DNA of 14,275 bases from Dehalococcoidales bacterium (GTDB taxonomy: Bacteria > Chloroflexota > Dehalococcoidia > Dehalococcoidales > Fen-1064): contig JAFGHZ010000086.1 of NCBI GenBank assembly GCA_016929875.1, forward strand, positions 1-14,275. The letters run 5' to 3'. Below the pieces are notes generated by a model. It saw only the letters and a program-made list of their open reading frames with translations. It ran no database searches and was not told the DNA's origin. The position numbers and the translations under genes are program-made. Shown in pieces: positions 1 through 7,469 of this stretch (the stretch's first letter is position 1; each line of letters opens with the position of its first letter).

Positions 1-969
1 CGAAAAGTCATCGCTATCCTAAAAGTACTCCACGAATCAGAAGAACCACTCGGCGCCCGGGTAATTGCCCAACACCTGAAATCATACGGCGTCGAACTGG
101 GAGAAAGGGCGGTGCGCTATCACCTGAAAATAATGGACGAACGCGGCTTAACGAAATTAATCGGGCGGGACGGGCGGTTGATTACGGATTCCGGAAACGA
201 AGAACTGAAGAGCGCTCTCGTCAGAGACAAAGTCGGCTTTGCCATTTCCCGTATTGAACTGCTGGCTTTCCGCACCAGTTTCGACCCCGCGCGACGCACA
301 GGCTTACTGCCGGTGAACATTTCTTATTTCCCCAATGAAAGGTTCGGGGAAGCCCTCAATGTAATGAAGCCTGTCTTTGAAAAAGGCTTGTGTGTCAGTA
401 ATCTGGTAGCCATCGCCCGCGAAGGAGAAAGAATCGGAGATGTAATCACTCCTTCAGGCACGACGGGACTGGCAACAATCTGCAGTGTAGTGGTAAACGG
501 CACTTTACTGAAAGCAGGCATACCTATGGACTCCCGCTTCGGAGGGATTCTCGAAATCAAGAACCATACCCCCCTGCGCTTTGTAGAACTGATTAACTAT
601 GCAGGGTCGTCCCTGGACCCATCGGAGGTCTTTATCCGTGCCAGAATGACCTCGGTGATACAGGTAGTGAAAAAGGGAGAGGGAAAACTTCTGGCAAATT
701 ACCGCGAAGTTCCGGCAGTTTGCCGTCCTCTTGTCGAAAGTGTTGGGGCAAACCTGAAAAAAGTCGGCATCAACGGACTCCTGGCGATGGGAAATGCCAG
801 CGAACCGGTCTGTGAAATCCCGGTAGAACTCAACCGCATCGGCATTATATTGCTGGGTGGTTTAAATCCGGTAGCAGCCGCCGAAGAAGCCGGAATTGAA
901 GCTGAAAACAACGCGATGAGTACCCTCATCAACTATCAACGACTGATAAAAATCAGCGACCTCGTTTAA
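1..969 (+). CDS. nrpR: NrpR-like transcriptional repressor (winged HTH + one DUF128/NrpR domain), 5' partial
   Basis: The frame is open from base 1, so the gene begins upstream and the GTG at 112 is internal. The first 37 visible codons read RKVIAILKVLHESEEPLGAR and onward to GERAVRYHLKIMDERGL, a winged helix-turn-helix of the type found at the N-terminus of archaeal NrpR. About 250 residues of an NrpR/DUF128 effector domain follow, including VSNLVAIAREGERIGDV, TICSVVVNGTLLKAGIP and, near the end, GIILLGGLNPVAAAEEAG. Known for the family: NrpR represses nitrogen-assimilation genes in methanogens and is released by 2-oxoglutarate; archaeal forms often carry two NrpR domains. Only one is present here (322 visible residues), as expected for bacterial single-domain forms. 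The next gene is glutamate dehydrogenase 91 bp downstream, which makes or uses 2-oxoglutarate, so local nitrogen control is a reasonable inference. The family call is firm; the target is not shown. Confidence 0.85.
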   Translation, partial: RKVIAILKVLHESEEPLGARVIAQHLKSYGVELGERAVRYHLKIMDERGLTKLIGRDGRLITDSGNEELKSALVRDKVGFAISRIELLAFRTSFDPARRTGLLPVNISYFPNERFGEALNVMKPVFEKGLCVSNLVAIAREGERIGDVITPSGTTGLATICSVVVNGTLLKAGIPMDSRFGGILEIKNHTPLRFVELINYAGSSLDPSEVFIRARMTSVIQVVKKGEGKLLANYREVPAVCRPLVESVGANLKKVGINGLLAMGNASEPVCEIPVELNRIGIILLGGLNPVAAAEEAGIEAENNAMSTLINYQRLIKISDLV

Positions 970-1060
970 AGAAAGAGAGGGGAACATCGATTAAAGACAG
1001 GAAAATATTATACAGTCCAATCAATTCGCTAAACGATATAAGGAGAAATAAAGGAAAAAA
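970..1060 (+). other. nrpR-gdhA intergenic region
   Basis: This 91-bp gap contains AT-rich TATTATAC (1006-1013) that could be a -10 box, but no convincing -35 box lies 16-18 bases upstream. GGAA-N6-TTAA at 981-994 is half of an archaeal NrpR operator (GGAA-N6-TTCC) and too degenerate to call. AGGAG and AAGGA near the gdhA start are the ribosome binding sites. gdhA could be cotranscribed with the repressor or have its own promoter. Confidence 0.4.
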
Positions 1061-2308
1061 ATGGCAAAGCTCAACCCGTTTGAAATCGTACAGAAACAAG
1101 TAGACAAATGCGCTCAAATCCTCAAACTCGATCCCCAGGTTACCGCAGTTCTCAAATCCCCGATGAGGGAACTCCATCTCTCATTGCCGGTCAGGATGGA
1201 CGACGGCACCATAAAAGTATTTCACGGCTTTCGAGTCCAGTACAACGATGCCAGAGGTCCCGCCAAAGGCGGTATCAGATTCCACCCCGATGAAACAATC
1301 GACACGGTGCGTGCCCTGTCAGCCTGGATGACATGGAAATGCGCTATGGTCGATTTGCCGCTGGGAGGAGGAAAGGGCGGCATCATTTGCGACCCCAAGA
1401 CAATGTCTTCCGGAGAGCTGGAACGGCTGAGCCGGATATATATGCGTAACGTATTTCAGTTCATCGGCCCCGAGAGAGACGTCCCGGCTCCCGATGTTTA
1501 TACTACACCGCAGATTATGGCATGGATGATGGATGAGTATTCCGCTATGATGGGAAAATCCCAGTTCGGCGTCATCACCGGCAAACCTATCCCCATCGGC
1601 GGCTCCAAAGGCCGCGGCGATGCCACTGCCCGCGGCGGTATGTTCACCATCCGCGAAGCGGCAAAGGCACTAAAACTGGATCTGCGCAAAGCGACATTCG
1701 CCGTGCAGGGTTACGGCAATGCCGGCTACTATGCCGCAAAACTAGCCAAAGAAATGTTCGGCGCAAAAGTCGTGGCAGTCTGCGACAGCAAGGGCGGTAA
1801 ATATAACGAGAAAGGCATCGACCCCGAAGAAGCATTCGCCTGCAAGGAAAAGACCGGCTCGGTCAGGAACTTGAAGACTGGCAAAGCCATCTCCAATGAA
1901 GAAATCCTGGAACTCGATGTCGATGTTCTCATCCCGGCAGCAATCGAAAACGTCATCACGGAAAAGAATGCCGGCAAGATAAAGGCCAAGATTATCGCCG
2001 AGTTGGCAAACGGCCCCACGATACCGGAAGCCGACGATATTCTCTACAAGAAGGGCATACACGTCATACCCGATTTCCTGTGCAACGCCGGCGGTGTGAC
2101 CGTTTCCTACTTTGAAATGGTTCAGAACTTCTCGCTGTACCCATGGGAAGAAGCGGAAGTCCAGGAACGGCTCGATAAGAAAATGACGGCGGCTTACAAC
2201 TCCGTACTCAAGACCAGCCGCGACTACAAGATAAATATGAGACAGGCCGCATACGTAATAGCGGTAAAACGCGTCGTCGAAGCAATGAAACTGCGCGGCT
2301 GGGTCTAG
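1061..2308 (+). CDS. gdhA: Glutamate dehydrogenase, hexameric Glu/Leu/Phe/Val dehydrogenase family
   Basis: This 415-residue cytoplasmic enzyme interconverts glutamate and 2-oxoglutarate plus ammonia using a nicotinamide cofactor. Its length is normal for the 410-420-residue class. The substrate half contains GPAKGGIRFHP (residues 66-76) and WKCAMVDLPLGGGKGGI (92-108), with the lysines that bind substrate and act in catalysis (K93, K105), then PAPDVYT (142-148) with the conserved aspartate. RGDATARGGMFTIREA (185-200) leads into the Rossmann half, where GYGNAG (217-222) is the dinucleotide loop and VAVCDSKGG follows the second strand. Cofactor choice (NAD or NADP) cannot be settled by eye. The ATG has AAGGA at 1051-1055 five bases upstream. 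The gene follows the NrpR-like repressor and ends at a strong hairpin terminator, so it is probably the last gene of that unit. Confidence 0.95.
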   Translation: MAKLNPFEIVQKQVDKCAQILKLDPQVTAVLKSPMRELHLSLPVRMDDGTIKVFHGFRVQYNDARGPAKGGIRFHPDETIDTVRALSAWMTWKCAMVDLPLGGGKGGIICDPKTMSSGELERLSRIYMRNVFQFIGPERDVPAPDVYTTPQIMAWMMDEYSAMMGKSQFGVITGKPIPIGGSKGRGDATARGGMFTIREAAKALKLDLRKATFAVQGYGNAGYYAAKLAKEMFGAKVVAVCDSKGGKYNEKGIDPEEAFACKEKTGSVRNLKTGKAISNEEILELDVDVLIPAAIENVITEKNAGKIKAKIIAELANGPTIPEADDILYKKGIHVIPDFLCNAGGVTVSYFEMVQNFSLYPWEEAEVQERLDKKMTAAYNSVLKTSRDYKINMRQAAYVIAVKRVVEAMKLRGWV

Positions 2309-2338
2309 ACCCGAATCAAAAATAATCCTTAGCAACAA

Positions 2339-2376
2339 AATACCGTGTGCCATCTGAATGGCATACGGTATTTTTT
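2339..2376 (+). terminator. Intrinsic terminator after gdhA, possibly bidirectional
   Basis: A 15-bp stem with arms at 2339-2353 and 2358-2372 has a single G-T wobble and a CTGA tetraloop, and runs into six T residues at 2371-2376. This is a textbook rho-independent terminator for gdhA. The minus strand reads the same stem followed by TTTTG, so it may also end the convergent gene, whose stop is only about 20 bp away. Confidence 0.9.
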
Positions 2377-2396
2377 AATTGTATTTACCCGATACT

Positions 2397-3896
2397 TCAG
2401 CTTGTCTTTGCAGGACGCAACCGTGGATAAATAATCGCTAAAACAATGAGAATAATGCCGACAATCAAACAACCCAACCCGACATTTTGCATCGGAGATA
2501 AAACATAATTCATCATGGTACTGGGCAAAGATTGGAAGGCCTGCGGTATATCCTCTGCCAACGCCTCCAGTAGTCCTTTGGCAATACCCTTACCGACCAG
2601 TATGCCGACAAAGAAAATGAGCCCGAAGATGAAGGAAACGATACCGAGATCGCGGCAGGAGTCTTTGACATTGCGGTGAATGAGGACGATGCCCGCCGCC
2701 AGAACCACCATCAAAGCAATCGAGCAGATGAATGCAATGCCGAGGAGAGAAACGTACGGACGTGCCTCTGCGAGTTTGTCCCCGAAACCCTGAGACGCAT
2801 CTTCGATACCGTTTCTGGCATCCGTGAGTCCTTTCTGCGCGTCTGCCAAGACTTCTGACATCATATCGGAAAGTTCGGTCCCGAAATTACTCGAATCCAT
2901 GTCGAACGAGGTCGCCAGAGACGACTGGAAATCGGCAAAATAAGTCTCGAACTGCTGGTCTATCTGGGCCTGCGTCGCTCCTTGCAGTTCGGACGGTAAC
3001 GCCGCCACATAAGCTTCTTTTACAACAACCTTCAAGTCTGTCATCGCAGGAGCAAAAGAGATACTGACACTGAAACTCTGCCCGGCCCCTACCAGATAAT
3101 CGGCGATATCGTCGACCGCTTCTTTCAGCCCGTTCTTGAAATACGGCTCCATCGCGGCAACCACACGATCTATCTGTGCATCGGTCAACTCAAGGCCCTG
3201 CGGGAGTTGCCCGCCGATTTGCTCGGAGAGCGTGTCCCGGGCCATCGTCGTGAAATCGAGACTATCGATAACTTCAGTCATCAAACTGGTGCTAAAAACG
3301 GTCTGTCGTATAATCGCCCTCAGGTCGATGGAGGAGGTTTCCTGAAGCAAATATTTGAAAATCGGGTCGGAAGCATCGACAACCTCCTGTTTCAACTCAG
3401 GCTCAACGTTGTCGATTGTGTCGATAAAGGCATCTGTAAACGCCTGCGCAAAACCATCTCCGGAACCTTCATCCCCCTTAAACATCTCGCTCATCAGATT
3501 GGAAAGGTCGACGTTCTGCAAGAGTTCCTCGACAAAGGCGGAATTCATAACGGACCGCCCCAGAGTCTGCTTCAAATCGGGGGCATCGGATTGCCCTTTC
3601 AGGTAAGCGAAGGTATCTGATAGAACGATACCGATTCGCTCTTTAATGACCGGTTCCATATTCTTGAGGGTGTCGATAAAGGCATCCTGCAAATCGACCG
3701 GTATGTCACCTGACGAGTCGGATTCAGCGAGGGTCTCATCGATTAACTGTGAGAAATTGATACCGTTGAGCGTCTTGACGATGTAATCGGAGTTAAGGAC
3801 GGTTTGATTAACGGTATAGGTAATCCCGAAGACAATAAGAGATAGAAAGAGAAGAAAACTCAGGAACCCCAGCGCAAAACCCTTCAATACTTTCAT
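2397..3896 (-). CDS. Four-TM membrane protein with three tandem ~84-residue extracytoplasmic repeats, function unknown
   Basis: The gene is not recognised as a named family. The 499-residue product has an N-terminal membrane segment (about residues 7-28), a large soluble acidic part (about 29-380) and three C-terminal membrane segments (about 382-407, 415-438 and 471-490). A short basic tail (PRLRPAKTS) follows. Both ends are probably cytoplasmic, with the soluble part outside. That part contains three tandem repeats at about 36-118, 118-202 and 202-297. The clearest shared block is DAFIDTLKNMEPVIK (71-85), DAFIDTIDNVEPELK (155-169) and DAQIDRVVAAMEPYFK (239-254). Each has an upstream 'hDhsxLh' helix (INFSQLI, VDLSNLM, LDFTTMA). 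A fourth partial copy may lie near 299-322. On the minus strand the ATG has AGGGG eight bases upstream and a strong promoter. It is transcribed alone, divergently from rpsB. A helical sensor or scaffold is possible, but nothing here shows an enzymatic site. Confidence 0.85.
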   Translation of the reverse strand: MKVLKGFALGFLSFLLFLSLIVFGITYTVNQTVLNSDYIVKTLNGINFSQLIDETLAESDSSGDIPVDLQDAFIDTLKNMEPVIKERIGIVLSDTFAYLKGQSDAPDLKQTLGRSVMNSAFVEELLQNVDLSNLMSEMFKGDEGSGDGFAQAFTDAFIDTIDNVEPELKQEVVDASDPIFKYLLQETSSIDLRAIIRQTVFSTSLMTEVIDSLDFTTMARDTLSEQIGGQLPQGLELTDAQIDRVVAAMEPYFKNGLKEAVDDIADYLVGAGQSFSVSISFAPAMTDLKVVVKEAYVAALPSELQGATQAQIDQQFETYFADFQSSLATSFDMDSSNFGTELSDMMSEVLADAQKGLTDARNGIEDASQGFGDKLAEARPYVSLLGIAFICSIALMVVLAAGIVLIHRNVKDSCRDLGIVSFIFGLIFFVGILVGKGIAKGLLEALAEDIPQAFQSLPSTMMNYVLSPMQNVGLGCLIVGIILIVLAIIYPRLRPAKTS

Positions 3897-3935
3897 AATA
3901 AACGCCCCTACAAATAATCGAATTTAAGTGCCCTT

Positions 3936-3964
3936 ATAATAATTTAACCAGTAGTAGAAGTCAA
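3936..3964 (-). promoter_or_regulatory. Sigma-70-type promoter for the minus-strand membrane protein gene
   Basis: On the minus strand, TTGACT (plus positions 3959-3964) is separated by exactly 17 bases from TATTAT (3936-3941). Each hexamer is one mismatch from consensus. It lies about 40 bp upstream of the ATG at 3896, with AGGGG between. Confidence 0.7.
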
Positions 3965-3969
3965 TAGAC

Positions 3970-4000
3970 GCAATGAGGGAGGTGCACCACCCTCTATTGC
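3970..4000. promoter_or_regulatory. 31-bp near-palindrome between divergent promoters, candidate operator
   Basis: The arms read GCAAT-GAGGG-A-GGTG and CACC-A-CCCTC-T-ATTGC. They are perfect inverted repeats apart from a central-flanking A/A pair and one extra T. The element lies between the -35 boxes of the two divergent promoters and overlaps the rpsB -35 box by four bases (3997-4000). With a predicted rpsB transcript start near 4032 it would lie outside the rpsB mRNA, and there is no following T-tract. A protein-binding site is therefore more likely than an RNA hairpin. The binding protein is unknown. Confidence 0.55.
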
Positions 4001-4025
4001 TGTGTAATTTAGGTTATGCTATACT
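3997..4025 (+). promoter_or_regulatory. Extended -10 promoter for the rpsB operon
   Basis: TTGCTG (3997-4002), then a 17-base spacer, then TATACT (4020-4025), which is preceded by TGC to give an extended -10 (TGN-TATACT). The predicted transcript start near 4032 leaves a leader of only about 22 bases before the TTG start of rpsB. Confidence 0.65.
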
Positions 4026-4053
4026 GTGTTGTGACCTAGAAAGGGGGAATACT

Positions 4054-4845
4054 TTGCCAGACAGCACAACAATAAAAGAATTATTGGAAGCCGGAGCACA
4101 CTTCGGACACCAGACAAGCTACTGGCATCCTAAAATGAAGACTTACATCTTTACCAAGCGGGACGGCATCCACATTATCAATCTGGAACAGACTGCTGCC
4201 ATGCTTGAGAAAGCCTTTGAATTCGTCAAGGAAATAGTTGCTTCCGGAGGGACAATCCTCTTCGTCGGCACCAAGAAGCAGGCTCACGATGCCATCGAAG
4301 AAGAGGCAAAACGGTGTGCAATGTGCTGGGTGAACCAGCGTTGGGTCGGTGGAACACTGACTAACTTCGGCACTATCCAGGCCCGTATCGACCACCTGGT
4401 GAGATTGGAAGATTCACACTCCAAAGGTGAGTTCAGCCGTCTGCCCAAGAAAGAGGCAATGGGCATCGAGGAAGAAATCACCAAACTCAACAAACAGATG
4501 GGTGGAATCAAATCGATGACATACCTGCCATCGGCACTCTTCGTCGTCGATACCGTCAAAGAAAGTATCGCTATCGCCGAAGCCAAGCGTATGGGCATTC
4601 CCGTTGTCGCTATGGTGGACACCAATTCTAATCCCGATGACATCGATATGCCGATACCGGCCAACGACGACGCTATCAGGGCCGTCAAACTGATTTGCCA
4701 CAAAATCGCCGACGCAGTACTCGCAGGTAAAGCAATTATGGCACCAGCCAAATCAGAGGAAGGAGAAGGGGTCAGTCCCGCAGAAGGAGTTGCTGAAGAC
4801 AAACCTTCCGAACCGGAGATTCTTACCCCGGACGATAACAAATAA
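4054..4845 (+). CDS. rpsB: 30S ribosomal protein S2
   Basis: S2 is a late-assembling small-subunit protein needed for S1 and mRNA binding. The 263-residue product has TTIKELLEAGAHFGHQTSYW at its start, then VNQRWVGGTLTNFGTIQARI (93-112, S2 signature) and PVVAMVDTNSNPDD (183-196), followed by an acidic low-complexity tail typical of longer S2 proteins. The frame opens earlier at an ATG at 3973, but those 27 residues look nothing like S2 and would lie across the palindrome and promoter. The TTG at 4054 has AAGGGGG at 4041-4047 six bases upstream and gives the normal S2 N-terminus, so I take TTG as the start. It is the first gene of the operon, and tsf follows with no gap. Confidence 0.93.
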   Translation: MPDSTTIKELLEAGAHFGHQTSYWHPKMKTYIFTKRDGIHIINLEQTAAMLEKAFEFVKEIVASGGTILFVGTKKQAHDAIEEEAKRCAMCWVNQRWVGGTLTNFGTIQARIDHLVRLEDSHSKGEFSRLPKKEAMGIEEEITKLNKQMGGIKSMTYLPSALFVVDTVKESIAIAEAKRMGIPVVAMVDTNSNPDDIDMPIPANDDAIRAVKLICHKIADAVLAGKAIMAPAKSEEGEGVSPAEGVAEDKPSEPEILTPDDNK

Positions 4846-5373
4846 ATGGAGATTTCAACCACTCAGCTAAAAGATTTAAGAGATAAATCTGGAGCCGGGA
4901 TAATGGAATGCCGCACCGCCCTGCTCAACAACGGAGGAGATTTCGAGAAGGCCCTGGAAATTCTGAAAAAGCAGGCTGTTGCCAAAGCAGAAAAACGGAG
5001 CCAGCGTACCGTTAAACAGGGGACTGTAATTACTTATATTCACACCGGCGGTAGAATCGGAGCTATGGTAGAGTTGAACTGTGAGACCGATTTCGTTGCC
5101 CGTACCGATATCTTCAAGGAATTGGCACACAATATCGCCATGCAAATCGCCGCGCAGGAACCTGTCTGTATCTCGAAAGAAGACATGCCCAAAGACAGCG
5201 AATTACCTCCTGAAATAGCATGCCTTCTGCTTCAACCCTACATCAGAACTCCTGAGTTAACTATTCAGGACCTCATTAATGAAGCTATCGCCAAGACAGG
5301 GGAAAACATCAAGGTGAACCGGTTCGCCCGCTTTGAACTCGGACAGTCGGAATGCAGAATCGCAGGAGTTTGA
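4846..5373 (+). CDS. tsf: Translation elongation factor Ts, short form
   Basis: EF-Ts regenerates EF-Tu-GTP by nucleotide exchange. The N-terminal UBA-like helix bundle (TTQLKDLRDKSGAGIMECRT, residues 5-24) and the core motif TDFVARTD (81-88) are clear. The C-terminal block QPYIRTPELTIQDLINEAIA to VNRFARFELG (130-166) is also typical. At 175 residues it is much shorter than the about 280-residue E. coli protein and nearer the Thermus-like short form with one core subdomain. This is a known family variant, not a truncation, because both ends are conserved. The ATG directly follows the rpsB TAA (no intervening base) and has no strong ribosome binding site of its own. Translational coupling to rpsB is likely. 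Confidence 0.95.
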   Translation: MEISTTQLKDLRDKSGAGIMECRTALLNNGGDFEKALEILKKQAVAKAEKRSQRTVKQGTVITYIHTGGRIGAMVELNCETDFVARTDIFKELAHNIAMQIAAQEPVCISKEDMPKDSELPPEIACLLLQPYIRTPELTIQDLINEAIAKTGENIKVNRFARFELGQSECRIAGV

Positions 5374-5428
5374 TTCCTCTCCACACCTGCAATTAAAAAC
5401 GCTGATTAAATGACGAAGGTGGATACCA

Positions 5429-6151
5429 ATGACGGCTCCCAGGTATAAGCGTATCCTGCTCAAACTCAGCGGTGAAGCCTTCAAAGGCAAGGCCGATTAC
5501 GGTTTCGACTACAACATCCTTTCCGGAATAGCCAGACAAATCAAGCGTGTCTCGGGAATGGGCGTGCAAGTCGGAATCGTTGTCGGAGGCGGCAACATCT
5601 GGCGTGGGGCAGAAGCGGAAAAGAACGGTATGGACCGGGTTACCGCCGATTACGCTGGTATGCTTGCCACCGTCATCAATGCGCTAGCGCTCCAGGACGC
5701 ACTCGAAAAAGCTGGCGTCACCACCCGGACCCAGACTGCAATCGATATTCAGAAAGTCGCCGAACCTTATATCAGGCGGCGTGCGATACGACATCTGGAA
5801 AAAGGTAGAGTCGTCATCTTCGCCGGCGGTACCGGCAATCCCTATATGACCACCGATACAGCTGCCGCCTTACGCGCCATCGAAATCGAAGCGGAAGCCC
5901 TCCTGATGAGCAAAAACAACGTCGACGGCATCTACTCCGCAGACCCCAAGAAAGACCGTTCCGCAAAGAAATTCGAGAGTCTCACTTATATGGAAGCACT
6001 CAACCTCCGCCTGGAGGTTATGGATGCCACAGCTCTCTCCTTGTGTCTGGAAAATAAGTTACCCATCATCGTCTTCGACTTCCAGTCGGAACGTAGTATA
6101 GAACGTGCGGTTATGGGTGAGCCCATTGGTACGACCGTATCAGGGGAGTAG
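5429..6151 (+). CDS. pyrH: UMP kinase
   Basis: PyrH phosphorylates UMP to UDP, the first committed step from UMP to all pyrimidine nucleotides. The 240-residue length is typical of this amino-acid-kinase-fold enzyme. Visible motifs are RILLKLSGEAFKG (8-20, nucleotide-binding lysine K12), VVGGGNIWRG (51-60), the UMP-binding stretch around D74 (DYAGMLATVINALA), FAGGTGNPYMTTDTAAALRA (131-150) and NNVDGIYSADPKKD (163-176). The start has GAAGGTGG at 5415-5422 with a six-base spacer. It sits 55 bp after tsf and three bases before frr, the usual bacterial neighbourhood. Confidence 0.97.
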   Translation: MTAPRYKRILLKLSGEAFKGKADYGFDYNILSGIARQIKRVSGMGVQVGIVVGGGNIWRGAEAEKNGMDRVTADYAGMLATVINALALQDALEKAGVTTRTQTAIDIQKVAEPYIRRRAIRHLEKGRVVIFAGGTGNPYMTTDTAAALRAIEIEAEALLMSKNNVDGIYSADPKKDRSAKKFESLTYMEALNLRLEVMDATALSLCLENKLPIIVFDFQSERSIERAVMGEPIGTTVSGE

Positions 6152-6154
6152 AAA

Positions 6155-6715
6155 ATGGCAGACAATCAGACAATTTTCAATGCCGAACAAAAAATGCATA
6201 AATCGGTGGAAGCCCTTCAAAAAGAACTGGCGACAATACGTACGGGGCATGCTTCACCAAGTCTGATAGAGCACCTTAAGATAGAATATGCCGGCGCTAT
6301 CTTACCATTGAACCAGCTGGCATCGATATCAGCCCCGCAAGCAAATCTGCTGGTCGTTCAACCGTGGGACAAATCCAGCATACCCACGATAGAAAAATCT
6401 ATCCTCAAATCGGAACTCGGGCTCAACCCTGCCAACGACGGACGTGTTATCAGAATCAACATCCCTCCGCTCAGCGAAGAGCGCCGACAGGAGCTGCTCA
6501 AAATAGTACATCACCGCGTCGAGGAGGGTAAAATCGCCCTCCGCAATATACGGCGCGACGCTCAGGAAGCCCTTAAAATCCAGGAGAAAGATAAAGAAAT
6601 CTCCCAGGATGAGCACAAACATTTTCAGAACCAGCTGCAAAAACTGACCGATTCCTACACAATCAGAATGGAACAAGTCGGTAAAGACAAAGAAAAAGAA
6701 ATCATGGCAGTCTGA
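6155..6715 (+). CDS. frr: Ribosome recycling factor
   Basis: RRF splits the post-termination ribosome together with EF-G. The 186-residue length is exactly that of the family (about 185). The typical motif ATIRTGHASPSLIEHLKIEY (26-45) lies in the first long helix. The domain II block follows (PLNQLASISAPQANLLVVQPWD, 51-72). The returning helices hold IRINIPPLSEERRQEL (99-114) and the charged C-terminal helix pair. GGGGAG at 6143-6148, overlapping the end of pyrH, serves as its ribosome binding site, so it is translated right after pyrH. Confidence 0.97.
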   Translation: MADNQTIFNAEQKMHKSVEALQKELATIRTGHASPSLIEHLKIEYAGAILPLNQLASISAPQANLLVVQPWDKSSIPTIEKSILKSELGLNPANDGRVIRINIPPLSEERRQELLKIVHHRVEEGKIALRNIRRDAQEALKIQEKDKEISQDEHKHFQNQLQKLTDSYTIRMEQVGKDKEKEIMAV

Positions 6716-6749
6716 TCTGCCGTAACTTTCTCACTCCCAGAAGAACAAT

Positions 6750-7460
6750 ATGAAGCTTACCGCTAAAAGTATTCATCCGTTACCTAATCACGTAGCCATT
6801 GTACCCGACGGCAACGGGAGATGGGCACGAAAACGTGGTTTACCCAGGGTTTACGGGCACCGTGAAGGCATAGTGAATATGTTACGCATGATTCAATACA
6901 TCAACGAACATCCCATCAAATACGTCACTTTCTATGGTTTTTCTACTGAAAACTGGAACCGCCCCGAACCGGAAGTAAAAGGGCTGTTCGCCCTCGTAGA
7001 AGAATTCGTAGATAAGCATCTGGAGGAAATCAAGCAGAAGAACATTAAAATCCGACATATCGGCAGATTGGATAACCTGCCGTCGAATCTCCAGAACGCC
7101 ATCAAAAAGGCCGTCGCTCTCACGGCAAATAACAATGGGATGACATTGAACATCGCCTGGAACTACGGCGGGCGTGCCGAGATTGTGGATGCCGTAACCA
7201 GCTATGTAAAAGATAAAAACAAACCTCAACAACTGGATGAAAAAACCTTTGCAAATTATCTCTATACCGCGGGAATACCGGACGTCGATTTACTCATCCG
7301 CACTGGTAATGAAACGAGATTGAGCAATTTCCTGATATGGCAGACCGCTTACAGCGAATACTACTTTACGGAAGTCCTCTGGCCGGATTTCGGTAAAAAG
7401 GACATCGATAAAGCCCTGCTCGAATACAGTAAGAGAAACCGCCGTTTCGGCGGGTTGTGA
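6750..7460 (+). CDS. uppS: Isoprenyl transferase, probable undecaprenyl diphosphate synthase
   Basis: This is a cis-prenyltransferase that condenses isopentenyl diphosphate units to the C55 lipid carrier for cell-envelope glycans. The 236-residue product has HVAIVPDGNGRWARKRG (14-30) with the catalytic aspartate D20. FYGFSTENWNRP (61-72) and the end motif DLLIRTGNETRLSNFLIWQT (180-199) with the diphosphate-binding arginines follow, then AYSEYYFTEVLWPDF (200-214). Small deviations from the usual text are VPDGN for MDGN and TGNE for TGGE. They do not touch the catalytic D or R residues. Upstream AGAAG is a weak ribosome binding site. Its stop touches the first possible start of cdsA. Chain length of the product cannot be read from the sequence. 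Confidence 0.93.
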   Translation: MKLTAKSIHPLPNHVAIVPDGNGRWARKRGLPRVYGHREGIVNMLRMIQYINEHPIKYVTFYGFSTENWNRPEPEVKGLFALVEEFVDKHLEEIKQKNIKIRHIGRLDNLPSNLQNAIKKAVALTANNNGMTLNIAWNYGGRAEIVDAVTSYVKDKNKPQQLDEKTFANYLYTAGIPDVDLLIRTGNETRLSNFLIWQTAYSEYYFTEVLWPDFGKKDIDKALLEYSKRNRRFGGL

Positions 7461-7469
7461 GTGCTTCGA

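Noticed and set aside
112..969. NrpR-like gene starting at GTG 112
   Set aside because: The frame is open to base 1 and the upstream codons complete the winged helix-turn-helix, so 112 is internal and the gene is 5' partial.
981..1013. Archaeal-type NrpR operator GGAA-N6-TTCC upstream of gdhA
   Set aside because: Two GGAA half sites are present, but neither has TTCC at the right distance (TTAA and ATAC instead).
1742..2353. 203-codon minus-strand ORF opposite gdhA
   Set aside because: Antisense shadow of a conserved coding region. It would also run into the terminator.
3973..4053. 27-residue N-terminal extension of S2
   Set aside because: It has no similarity to S2, runs across the promoter and palindrome, and TTG 4054 has a strong ribosome binding site and the correct family N-terminus.
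4846..5373. tsf as a truncated pseudogene because of its 175-residue length
   Set aside because: Both conserved ends and the TDFVAR motif are present; the length fits the known short EF-Ts form.
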